A DNA stretch of 64,000 nt, taken from assembly GCA_029210325.1 (NCBI GenBank), contig JARGPU010000002.1, positions 224,559 to 288,558 on the forward strand, given 5' to 3'. Position 1 is the stretch's first letter. Each line of letters opens with the position of its first letter. The translations under genes were made by a program, and so were the position numbers. Source of the DNA: Alcanivoracaceae bacterium (lineage in GTDB: Bacteria > Pseudomonadota > Gammaproteobacteria > Pseudomonadales > Alcanivoracaceae). This document shows, one piece after another, positions 40,465-49,928 of this stretch. The notes beneath the pieces are model-generated. The model made no database searches, was not told the origin of the DNA, and worked only from the letters and a program-made list of their open reading frames with translations.

Positions 40465-41507
40465 CAGCGCGGGTTTCCTGCCGAGGCCAGATGGGCGGCC
40501 ATTTTATCAGTGTCGGGACGCTCAATCACGCCATGCTCGGTGACGATGGCGCTGATTAGTTCCGCCGGAGTGACATCAAAGGCGGGGTTGAATACTGGCA
40601 CCTTCTCCGGGGCCACCTGCACGCCATGAATGCTGCGCACTTCGGCAGCGCTGCGTTGCTCGATGTCGATGGCGTCGCCACTGGCCAGTTGCGGGTCAAT
40701 GGTGGATAGCGGGGCAGCAACAATAAATGGGATGCCATGGTAGCGGGCCAGTACGGCAAGGTTGTAGGTGCCGATCTTGTTGGCGGTGTCGCCATTGGCG
40801 GTGATGCGATCGGCGCCGACGATTACCGCGCCGATGTCGCCGCCTTTAAAGACATGGCCGGCGGCGCTGTCTACCACCAGCGTTACCGGAATATTGTCTT
40901 GCAGCAGCTCCCAGCTGGTCAGCCGTGAGCCTTGCATCCATGGCCGGGTTTCACCGGCGACCACGCCGGTGATTTGTCGTGCAGCCCAGGCCGAGCGAAT
41001 AATGCCTAGTGCAGTGCCATGGCCGCCGGTGGCCAGCGCGCCAGTATTACAGTGTGTGTAAACCCGTTTGCCGGTGGGCAGCAGCGCGACGCCAAATTGC
41101 GCCAGACGATGGTTCATATCCCGGTCGTCCTGATGAATCTGCACAGCCTCCGCGCTGAGCTGTTCAATCAGGGGTTCCCCCTGTAGCTGACACACGGCCT
41201 GCATTCTTTGCAGCGCCCAGAACAAATTAACCGCCGTTGGCCGGCTCGCGGCGAGGACATCAAATGCGGACTGCAGGCTGGCCAGACTGGCACCATTGCC
41301 TAATGCGCGAGCAGCCAGCACCACGCCATAGGCGGCGGTGATGCCGATGGCGGGAGCGCCACGAACCACCATGTCGCGGATGGCATGGGCGGTGTCTTGC
41401 GCGTTCTCATAGCTGAGCCAGCGACTTTCCAGGGGCAGAGCGCGCTGGTCGAGCAGTTCAAGGCGATCGCCGTGCCAGCGGATCGCCGGACTTTCAATAA
41501 TGGCCAT
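40464..41507 (-). CDS. mtnA: S-methyl-5-thioribose-1-phosphate isomerase
   Basis: MVVRGAPAIGITAAYG; THCNTGALATGGHGTALG; VGADRITANGDTANKIGTY. Confidence 0.95.
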   Translation of the reverse strand: MAIIESPAIRWHGDRLELLDQRALPLESRWLSYENAQDTAHAIRDMVVRGAPAIGITAAYGVVLAARALGNGASLASLQSAFDVLAASRPTAVNLFWALQRMQAVCQLQGEPLIEQLSAEAVQIHQDDRDMNHRLAQFGVALLPTGKRVYTHCNTGALATGGHGTALGIIRSAWAARQITGVVAGETRPWMQGSRLTSWELLQDNIPVTLVVDSAAGHVFKGGDIGAVIVGADRITANGDTANKIGTYNLAVLARYHGIPFIVAAPLSTIDPQLASGDAIDIEQRSAAEVRSIHGVQVAPEKVPVFNPAFDVTPAELISAIVTEHGVIERPDTDKMAAHLASAGNPR

Positions 41508-41515
41508 GAAGATTC

Positions 41516-41950
41516 CTAATCACGGTAGTCTGGGTCGTCAGGGTGAATGATTGGGCTGCGATGGTAGCGCTGTCTGATCCAGTTCGCAGCCTTGAAAACG
41601 GTTTGCCGGCGCATGATGGATCGCTCCAGCCTGTATTTACCCGGAAAGGTGCTGACGGCGAGGGCGATCAGGATAGTCAGCAGCCCTTGGCCGGGCAGTA
41701 CCAGCATCAGCAAGCCAGAGATGAACAGGACGGTGGCGACAGTATTGCGCGCCAGCCAGATCAGCCAGCCAAGCAGGCTGCGGTCGGGGGCCGGCTTGAT
41801 CCGACTGACAAAATATTCAGCGGGCATGCGCAGTATCAGCCACGGGATCGCTATGGTGGAGGCAATCGCCATAACAGTGCCGGTTGCCGTCAGCAGCGCT
41901 AGCCACGGTTGCAGAGAGTGGTAGAGCGATTCCAGAAATGCCACGTACAA
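41516..41950 (-). CDS. small membrane protein (PGPGW-like)
   Basis: 144 aa, two or more TM segments, LPGQGLLTILIALAVSTFPGKY. Confidence 0.6.
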   Translation of the reverse strand: MYVAFLESLYHSLQPWLALLTATGTVMAIASTIAIPWLILRMPAEYFVSRIKPAPDRSLLGWLIWLARNTVATVLFISGLLMLVLPGQGLLTILIALAVSTFPGKYRLERSIMRRQTVFKAANWIRQRYHRSPIIHPDDPDYRD

Positions 41951-42074
41951 TTTTCTCCCAATCAGGCCCTGACTCTGGCGACTTGATAGCCTGCCGATGA
42001 TGTCATCCCGTTAGCTATCTTCTTTCGGGTATGATTTCGCGCCAATATCACAGGCTATTCCAGAGTTTGCCAGT

Positions 42075-42734
42075 ATGACTGTTTATGTTGCCTTCCCCGC
42101 GTCAGATAAGCTTCACCGTAATACCGTTGCCCTGGTTGAGGCTGTGGCCAACAACCCTGGTGTGATTCACCAGCAGTTGATCACAGAGATCAGCGAGGAC
42201 TTTATCAGCGAAGTACTGGAGGCCTTTTTCGATGGGCCGGTAAAATCCCTGAATGTGCAGGGCAGTATGGCCAGTGTTATGAATGGGGTCATATCTATTA
42301 TTGGCAAGGCCTCGCGGGCTCTTGTACATAAGGTGTTTCACAAAGTCTCTACGGATGAGCAGCGTGCCCTGACAGACCAGTTCAGCGGTATTCAGGTGAT
42401 CTATGAAGGTAAGCCCTGGTGTGGCTTTCCGCTTGATCCTGAGGTTGCCAATGAGGCTGCGTTGATGTTTGAGTCATTCCGCAAGGGTAGTGGTGAAGAG
42501 GCTCATCTGATACATATCATGGGCCTTTTTGCCGACGGTGCCATCGAACACTTTTTTGACCGCACCATGGGGCTGGTTAAAACCGGTGCTATCACTCGTG
42601 GTCTGGTCGGCGCGGGCAGGGCAACCATCCACAAGGCGGCCCATTCGGCAATGCAGAAGAGCCTGCCGGGATTGCACCCCAAAGTACGCCAGCCTGTACT
42701 AAACTACTTTGAAAGTATGCTGATTGAGGTCTAG
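42075..42734 (+). CDS. conserved hypothetical protein
   Basis: 219-aa ORF with good start context; overlaps the PilZ gene; no family recognised. Confidence 0.7.
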   Translation: MTVYVAFPASDKLHRNTVALVEAVANNPGVIHQQLITEISEDFISEVLEAFFDGPVKSLNVQGSMASVMNGVISIIGKASRALVHKVFHKVSTDEQRALTDQFSGIQVIYEGKPWCGFPLDPEVANEAALMFESFRKGSGEEAHLIHIMGLFADGAIEHFFDRTMGLVKTGAITRGLVGAGRATIHKAAHSAMQKSLPGLHPKVRQPVLNYFESMLIEV

Positions 42735-43134
42735 TGACATGAGTAGCCGTCAGGGAACGATGAGTAATCGGCGCAAGCTGGCACGTATCACTACACGGAT
42801 GCCGGCTAGAGTTCGCAAAGTGTCCGGTTGGTGGCGGCGCGGTAGTCAGGGCCAGTGCGAAGTAATGGACTACAACCGGTTTGGCGCCGGACTGCTGGTA
42901 GCTCGTGCGTTGCCAGTTGGGAGCCGTCTGTTGCTTGATTTGAACGCCGGGCATTTTGTCCTGCGGCGGCTGCCCGCCGAAGTGGTCAGTTGTGTCCGCG
43001 ATGGCCGCAGCTATCGAGTAGGAGTCCGGTTTTACCGAAATCTGGGTGAGCTGGCGTCGGGGGAGGCAAGTGCGTCGTTGACGCTGCTCTATGGACTGGA
43101 AGAGAGCCTCACGCCCCCGCCAGTGGCGGGCTGA
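42724..43134 (+). CDS. PilZ domain protein
   Basis: RRKLARITTRMPARVRK...YNRFGAGLLVARALPVGSRLLLDL; start may be internal. Confidence 0.75.
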   Translation: MRSSDMSSRQGTMSNRRKLARITTRMPARVRKVSGWWRRGSQGQCEVMDYNRFGAGLLVARALPVGSRLLLDLNAGHFVLRRLPAEVVSCVRDGRSYRVGVRFYRNLGELASGEASASLTLLYGLEESLTPPPVAG

Positions 43135-43143
43135 GGCACAGCA

Positions 43144-43172
43144 AAAAGGGGCGCCTTGAGGGCGCCCCTTTT
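43144..43172. terminator. bidirectional intrinsic terminator
   Basis: AAAAGGGGCGCC-TTGAG-GGCGCCCCTTTT between convergent genes. Confidence 0.9.
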
Positions 43173-43209
43173 ATCTTGCACAGCTACTTTTCGCGAGAAG
43201 CTCTGCTGA

Positions 43210-43806
43210 CTACGCCTTCTTGCTGGCTGCAGCCTTTTTTGCCGGAGCTTTTTTGGCAGCGGCTTTCTTTGGTGCGGCTTTTGCCTTCTTGGCGGCAGCC
43301 TTCGGTGCAGCCTTTACCTTCGGCGCTGCGGCTTTCTTGGCTGGGGCCTTTTTGGCGGGAGCCTTTTTAGCTGCAGGGGTCACTTTCTTCTGGATTTGCT
43401 TGGCGCGCTTCTCCAGGTCTTTCTCGTACTTGGAAATCCAGCCTGCCAGGCTGTGAGCCTGTTTGGCGGTGGCTTTCAGTACCTTTACTTCGGTTTCCAG
43501 CAGCGTCTTGCGAGCTTCGGATTCCTTGGCCCGATCAAAAGCTTCGTCGGCAGCTTTCTTCAGCTTGTCGACCTGCTTGTTGACTGCGCCTGAGGCTTTC
43601 TCGCGGTATTCGCTTTGCAGCTCCTCGAGTTTGGAGAGGTTTTCTTTCTGCTTGCTCAGCTCTTCACGAACCCGTTCCCGGGCCACTTCAAGCTGCTTCT
43701 CCAGTGCGGCAACCTGCTTTTGACGTTCGTCATCAAAACGGTTGGCCAGCTTGCGGATCTGATCCTGCAGTTCGCTTACCTGGTCTTTCACTTTTTTTGC
43801 GGCCAT
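43210..43806 (-). CDS. AlgP/histone H1-like protein with coiled coil and Lys/Ala/Pro-rich tail
   Basis: C-terminal KKAPAKKAPAKKAAAPKVKAAPKAAAKKAKAAPKKAAAKK. Confidence 0.85.
   Translation of the reverse strand: MAAKKVKDQVSELQDQIRKLANRFDDERQKQVAALEKQLEVARERVREELSKQKENLSKLEELQSEYREKASGAVNKQVDKLKKAADEAFDRAKESEARKTLLETEVKVLKATAKQAHSLAGWISKYEKDLEKRAKQIQKKVTPAAKKAPAKKAPAKKAAAPKVKAAPKAAAKKAKAAPKKAAAKKAPAKKAAASKKA
43214..43385. repeat. degenerate tandem repeat coding the AlgP-like tail
   Basis: Repeated GCxGCxTTTTTxGCxGGxGC-type units on the + strand. Confidence 0.65.
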
Positions 43807-43927
43807 GGAAGGCTCCCTATTGCCTTGGGTTACGGGTCAAGTCGGGATTACTATAGGCCAGCGACGAAGCGGCGAGAACAGTTTTTGCCAGATCGTCCGA
43901 CGATTTTGTGTACAGGAGCGAGATGAC

Positions 43928-44833
43928 ATGCCGGTAACCTTCGATGGCAAACTGGTGGTCGCGATCAGTTCGCGGGCGCTGTTCAATCTTGAAGAGAGTC
44001 ATAGCATCTACGAGGCGGAGGGTCTGGCTGCTTATCATGAGTACCAGATTGCCCATGAGGAAGATGTTCTTGAGCCGGGCGATGCGTTTCCCCTGGTGCG
44101 TAAGCTGCTGGGTATTAATCAGCGCCTGTCAGGTGAGCCGCGGGTTGAAGTGATCCTGCTGTCGCGTAACAGCTCGGATACCGGTCTGCGGGTGTTCAAC
44201 TCTATTCAGCATTATGGCTTGCCGATCAGCCGAGCTGCTTTTGCCGGGGGGGCCAGTCCCCACCGTTACGTGTCAGCTTTTGGTGCCCATCTGTTTCTGT
44301 CCACTGACTATGAAGACGTTATGGGCGCTCTGGATGCCGGTTTTGCGGCGGCGACTATTTTGCCCGGTGGTAAGGCAGGAGAGGGGGAGGAGCTGCGTAT
44401 TGCCTTTGATGGTGATGCGGTGCTGTTCTCGGATGAGTCGGAGAGAATCTTTCAGGAGTCCGGTCTGCAGGCGTTTACCGAGAACGAGCAACGTTCGGCT
44501 CGCGAGCCTTTGCACGGAGGCCCGTTCAAGGGCTTCCTGGCAGCCCTGCACAATCTGCAGAGTGAGTTTGCCCCGGGTGAGTGCCCCATCAGGACGGCAC
44601 TGGTGACGGCCCGCTCGGCGCCGGCCCATGAGCGGGTAGTGCGGACCTTGCGAGAATGGAATATCCGTATTGATGAAAGCCTGTTTCTGGGCGGGCTGGA
44701 TAAAGGTGTATTCCTTAAGGCATTTGGCGCTGATGTGTTTTTTGATGACCAGCAGGGGCATTGTGAGTCCGCCAGACAGCATGTGCCGGCGGGTCATGTA
44801 CCCCATGGGATCAGCAATCAGGGCCGCCGTTAA
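43928..44833 (+). CDS. 5'-nucleotidase (cytosolic NT5C1-like); start at internal ATG
   Basis: MPVTFDGKLVVAISSRALFNLEESHSIYEAEGLAAY; DTGLRVFNSIQHYGL; RIAFDGDAVLFSDESE. Confidence 0.85.
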   Translation: MPVTFDGKLVVAISSRALFNLEESHSIYEAEGLAAYHEYQIAHEEDVLEPGDAFPLVRKLLGINQRLSGEPRVEVILLSRNSSDTGLRVFNSIQHYGLPISRAAFAGGASPHRYVSAFGAHLFLSTDYEDVMGALDAGFAAATILPGGKAGEGEELRIAFDGDAVLFSDESERIFQESGLQAFTENEQRSAREPLHGGPFKGFLAALHNLQSEFAPGECPIRTALVTARSAPAHERVVRTLREWNIRIDESLFLGGLDKGVFLKAFGADVFFDDQQGHCESARQHVPAGHVPHGISNQGRR

Positions 44834-44893
44834 GTCATCTTCTGCCAGTCTTTTCTCTATGCTGACAGAGTATAGCTGGCTGTGTTCTTATAA

Positions 44894-45898
<1,005 letters not shown>

Positions 45899-45998
45899 TT
45901 GAGGGAAGGGCAGTAACCCGCCCGGCCGGGAATGCTGCCATTGCCAATCCCCTTCAGGACAGGGAAAATGCCGCCTTATTCGTCTGTGGGGGTATGCT

Positions 45999-46616
45999 GT
46001 GGAAATCGTCTGTCTTGATCTGGAAGGGGTGTTGGTGCCGGAAATCTGGATCAACTTTGCCGAGCGAACCGGTATTGATGAGCTACGCGCTACTACCCGG
46101 GATATTCCTGATTACGATGTGCTGATGAAGCAGCGCCTGCGCATTCTCGATGAGCATGGCTACGGTCTGCCGGATATCCAGAAAGTTATCGATGAAATGG
46201 GGCCCATTCCTGGCGCGCCGGAGTTTGTTGACTGGCTGCGTGAGCACTTTCAGGTAATCATTCTTTCCGACACATTCTACGAGTTTGCCAAACCACTGAT
46301 GCGTCAGCTTGGTTGGCCCACATTGTTCTGTCACAAGCTTGAAGTGAATGAGCAGGGTCGGATCACCGATTATAAACTGCGCCAGAAAGATCCCAAGCGC
46401 ATGTCTGTTAAGGCTCTGCACGGTCTGGAGTATCGGGTGATTGCGGCGGGGGATTCGTATAACGACACCACCATGTTGGCGGAAGCCGATGTAGGTATCC
46501 TGTTCCACGCCCCGCAGAACGTGATTGATGAGTTCCCGCAGTTCACTGCGGTACATACCTACGATGATCTGAAACAGGAGATCATCAAGGCCAGTGTGCG
46601 AGATATTCCAGCCTGA
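45999..46616 (+). CDS. thrH: bifunctional phosphoserine phosphatase/homoserine phosphotransferase
   Basis: MEIVCLDLEGVLVPEIWINFAERTGI; VIAAGDSYNDTTMLAEADVGILFHAP; GTG start. Confidence 0.93.
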   Translation: MEIVCLDLEGVLVPEIWINFAERTGIDELRATTRDIPDYDVLMKQRLRILDEHGYGLPDIQKVIDEMGPIPGAPEFVDWLREHFQVIILSDTFYEFAKPLMRQLGWPTLFCHKLEVNEQGRITDYKLRQKDPKRMSVKALHGLEYRVIAAGDSYNDTTMLAEADVGILFHAPQNVIDEFPQFTAVHTYDDLKQEIIKASVRDIPA

Positions 46617-46634
46617 CGTTCTCTGCAAATGTTA

Positions 46635-49600
46635 CTACTGCAGCTGTAGTGAATACTCCAAACGGAAGCCACCGTTGGGTGGCATTACGCCGTCAAATAG
46701 CACCCGGAAGTGGGTCACGTTTGCATCATATCCCGGCGGTGCGCCGCCACCTTCAGATACCGGGGTATATAACCAGGACAGGCCGCCATCCTCCGAGTAC
46801 TCAATCACATCGACGTTCAAGTTAGAGGAAATATAGGGCGCTGGCTCGTCAATAAACTGAATGCTGCCCACAAGAAAATTGGTAAATTGGGGTAGCTGGT
46901 CGGTGACCACCACACCTACCGCATCGCCAGTGCCCAGCACGTGAGTGTTGCTGACCAGCACCTGGTAATCAATGTCTTCGCCCGGTGAAGCAGATCCAGA
47001 GCTGAACAGCGAGGCAGATGCAGTGCTGGCCAGCTTGGACACCGCTAACAGTGGCGGGTCGGTCAATTCAATGCTGGCCGCATTGTAATGGGTCACTGTG
47101 CCCTCAGTGCCTTCGTTTGCTCGTACTCTCAGTGTAAACGGCCCGTCTTGCCAGTCAGCTGGTAACGGCACTTCATACTCAAATACCTTTGTATTGCCGC
47201 TCTGGCTTAGCACTGAAGTCTGCGCATGGGGGCCGCTTACCGGTATACCTCCGCTGTCCAGAACATCGACAGTGCTGTCGTTATTAATATCAGCAAAGCC
47301 GAACGGATCGGTTACCGTGCTGCGTACATATACGGTGGCCGACTCCACCATGCGAGTGATCAGACTACCGGCGGGACTGGCATCATCATAGATATCGACA
47401 CTGTCGACGTTGATAACAGTGGATGCATCCACCTCTACTCGGGATGGCAGGTTGTCTGGTGAAGTACATAAAGTACCGCCACCATTGGAAGTGAAGTCCA
47501 GCGTGCGAAGATTATGGCCGCTTGCCATATCCACTTGTAAACGCAGTCCCGCGCCGGAAGGTATGGTTGTTGGGCCGGTGTGATTGACAGTAAAAATAAG
47601 CCACTGCCAACCTGTTCCTGTGAGGTTTTGAGTTGCCGGAGTGGCGCCGATAATTGCATTAGTGTCGGATCGACGTACCGTCACTCCCACGGTGCGCGCC
47701 TGATCTGTGCGGGTACCGGATTTCCTGACACAGAGATGCACGGCCATATCGCCACTAATTACCAGATCATCGGAGAGTGCCGGGCTAAGGTCCAGGTTCA
47801 TCAGGTTGTTGCGATTGATCGGCGGCGTGGCATTGATATCGGTGGTCGGCACGATGCGTTGCAAGGTGCCGGTGGTGGCCGTATCCGGATAGGCATACAG
47901 CCGCTTGTTGCCACTGACTGAGGCACCGTAAATCGTATCGGTCAAGGTGCTGCTGTTGTTGCCGCTGTCGCCATCCACGTTGCCATTGCCTGTTGCCAGG
48001 GTGACAGTGGCAGTATTGTCAACGCTCTGACTGCCGCTACCCACCGCGCCAACATCAACATCAATGAACAAGTCCGGCAGACTGGCGCCGTTGGCCAGCG
48101 GGCCTGCATGGCTGCAGCTGATCGTTTGTGCCGGTGATTCGCTGCAGCTCCAGCCGGTGCCAGTAAAGCCTGTGTAGCTGAAGCGACTGTCCAGCACGTC
48201 GACTACTTCAATACTATTCAGCGTGGCATCAGGGCCGTTATTGCTAACCTGAATGCGGAACTGGGCTGGCTGGCTGGCTAATAGCAGGCCGCTGCTGCGC
48301 GTCTTGCTAATGGCCAGGTCGGAGCGGACGGCACAGTCGGAGCCGGGGCTGACGCCGTCAATATCATCGGGGTTGGTGTCCTCTACGCCGCTGCCAACGT
48401 CGCCGCCGGCCGGGGTGGCGCCGAAATAATTGCCCGGAGTAATGGTGTAGCCACTCGCCCCCTGAGTGGTATTGATGATGGCGCTGAAGCTATCGTTAAT
48501 AAACACCACGCCGCCACCGCCGCCACCGCCGGGGCCGTGCGCCACGCCACCGGGGTCCGCGTTGCCGCCGTTGCCGCCCTCGGCGTTGATGGTCAGGGTG
48601 CCGGTTTGGCTGTTAGCCAGGACCAGCGCCGAGCCGCCCGCGCCGCCGCCGCCGCCGCCGTCATTGACAGGGTTGGGCGTTGTGCCGTCGCTGCCGTTAA
48701 CGTTAATAACGCCGTTGTCGGCCAGATCATTGGCTCGGATTAATACGATACCACCACCGACACCACCGTGGGGTGGGGGGCTGTTGCCATTATTGCCCGT
48801 GGCTGCGCCGCCACCGCCGCCCATGACCAAACGGTTGGGCAGGGCAGGAAACGCAGTGCCGCCATAGCCGCCCACCGGCAGGTTGCTGTTCCAGGAGTTA
48901 CCGCCTCGCGCCCCAGCGCCGCCATTACTGCCGCCACCGCCGCCGGAGTTTTCATCGTTATTGCTGGGCCGGCCATCAGTGCCACCGCCCCCTGCATTGC
49001 CTGGTGCCCCTCTGGCATAGGATCCGTTTGGATAACCTTCTACGCCAGTGTCAATGCGCGTGCCGCTGCCGGGGTACACATAGCGAGGCGTACCGGCAAT
49101 ACCTTCGCCTTTGGAGCCATGCGCACCAGTGGCTGTGTTGCTTGATGTATTACGGAAATCGGTATTGCTAGCGCCGCCTCGGCCAGAGTGTAGAAAACCG
49201 CCGCCGCCGCGGAAACCGGTGGCATTCATGTTGATGCTAAAGCCATTAAAGTCCAGTGTATTTGCCACATCTAGTGGCAGCACACCGCCGGTTTCGCCAT
49301 TCCATGCTGGCGCAGAGATGTTGCCGGTCAAGGTCAGGTTGTCATACTGCGGTACCCGGATTACCTGATAACGACTTTGCCCGATAGTGCCGCTGGCGTT
49401 GGCCCGTACGTAACCATTTATTAGCGGGCTGTTAAGAGTAATCGTACCGCCGCCGACGGAGGCAACACCGGCATATTCGTAGCGTCCGGCCGTGAAGTTG
49501 CTGTCGTTCAGCCAGCCAGATGCGTCGCCACCAGCAACCCCATCACCGTAGCTGTCAGTGTTCGCCGAGTTAATCCCGGCGCCTTGCATCTGAATGATCA

Positions 49601-49826
49601 AGACCATGTCACCGGCGGCAAGTCCGACCGTGGTCGTCAGGGAAATGCTGGTGGAGCCGGCGCCTACGCTGCCGGTGGGCTGATAAAAACGTAGTGGCCC
49701 CGGAGTGCCAGCCTCCTGTGCATCACCTTCGTCCCCTGGGCCGGCTTCACATTGCAAAGCAGCCGTAGCCTGCGAGGAAAAAAGCAGGGCTATTGTGAGA
49801 AGCAATGTTTTGCGTAGAAGGTTCAC
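46635..49826 (-). CDS. large secreted Gly-rich/DUF11 repeat protein
   Basis: Signal peptide MNLLRKTLLLTIALLFSSQATAAL; Gly-rich N-terminal half; DUF11-like DLAISKTRSSGLLLASQPAQFRIQVSNNGPDAT. Confidence 0.85.
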   Translation of the reverse strand: MNLLRKTLLLTIALLFSSQATAALQCEAGPGDEGDAQEAGTPGPLRFYQPTGSVGAGSTSISLTTTVGLAAGDMVLIIQMQGAGINSANTDSYGDGVAGGDASGWLNDSNFTAGRYEYAGVASVGGGTITLNSPLINGYVRANASGTIGQSRYQVIRVPQYDNLTLTGNISAPAWNGETGGVLPLDVANTLDFNGFSINMNATGFRGGGGFLHSGRGGASNTDFRNTSSNTATGAHGSKGEGIAGTPRYVYPGSGTRIDTGVEGYPNGSYARGAPGNAGGGGTDGRPSNNDENSGGGGGSNGGAGARGGNSWNSNLPVGGYGGTAFPALPNRLVMGGGGGAATGNNGNSPPPHGGVGGGIVLIRANDLADNGVINVNGSDGTTPNPVNDGGGGGGAGGSALVLANSQTGTLTINAEGGNGGNADPGGVAHGPGGGGGGGVVFINDSFSAIINTTQGASGYTITPGNYFGATPAGGDVGSGVEDTNPDDIDGVSPGSDCAVRSDLAISKTRSSGLLLASQPAQFRIQVSNNGPDATLNSIEVVDVLDSRFSYTGFTGTGWSCSESPAQTISCSHAGPLANGASLPDLFIDVDVGAVGSGSQSVDNTATVTLATGNGNVDGDSGNNSSTLTDTIYGASVSGNKRLYAYPDTATTGTLQRIVPTTDINATPPINRNNLMNLDLSPALSDDLVISGDMAVHLCVRKSGTRTDQARTVGVTVRRSDTNAIIGATPATQNLTGTGWQWLIFTVNHTGPTTIPSGAGLRLQVDMASGHNLRTLDFTSNGGGTLCTSPDNLPSRVEVDASTVINVDSVDIYDDASPAGSLITRMVESATVYVRSTVTDPFGFADINNDSTVDVLDSGGIPVSGPHAQTSVLSQSGNTKVFEYEVPLPADWQDGPFTLRVRANEGTEGTVTHYNAASIELTDPPLLAVSKLASTASASLFSSGSASPGEDIDYQVLVSNTHVLGTGDAVGVVVTDQLPQFTNFLVGSIQFIDEPAPYISSNLNVDVIEYSEDGGLSWLYTPVSEGGGAPPGYDANVTHFRVLFDGVMPPNGGFRLEYSLQLQ

Positions 49827-49858
49827 AGCTTAGTCCACCGTTTTATCTTTGCTCAGGT

Positions 49859-49918
49859 CAGAAGAGCCATTGTTTGGCAGTAAAGGCATTCGCATACAAG
49901 AGAGTGCAGGCTCTTCTG
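49859..49918. repeat. intergenic inverted repeat
   Basis: CAGAAGAGCC (49859-49868) / GGCTCTTCTG (49909-49918). Confidence 0.55.
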
Positions 49919-49928
49919 GCATCAGGCA

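Noticed and set aside
48466-48867. Proline-rich 133-aa plus-strand ORF
   Set aside because: Antisense of the glycine-rich tract in the 1063-aa gene (GGN reverse complement gives CCN); no independent support.
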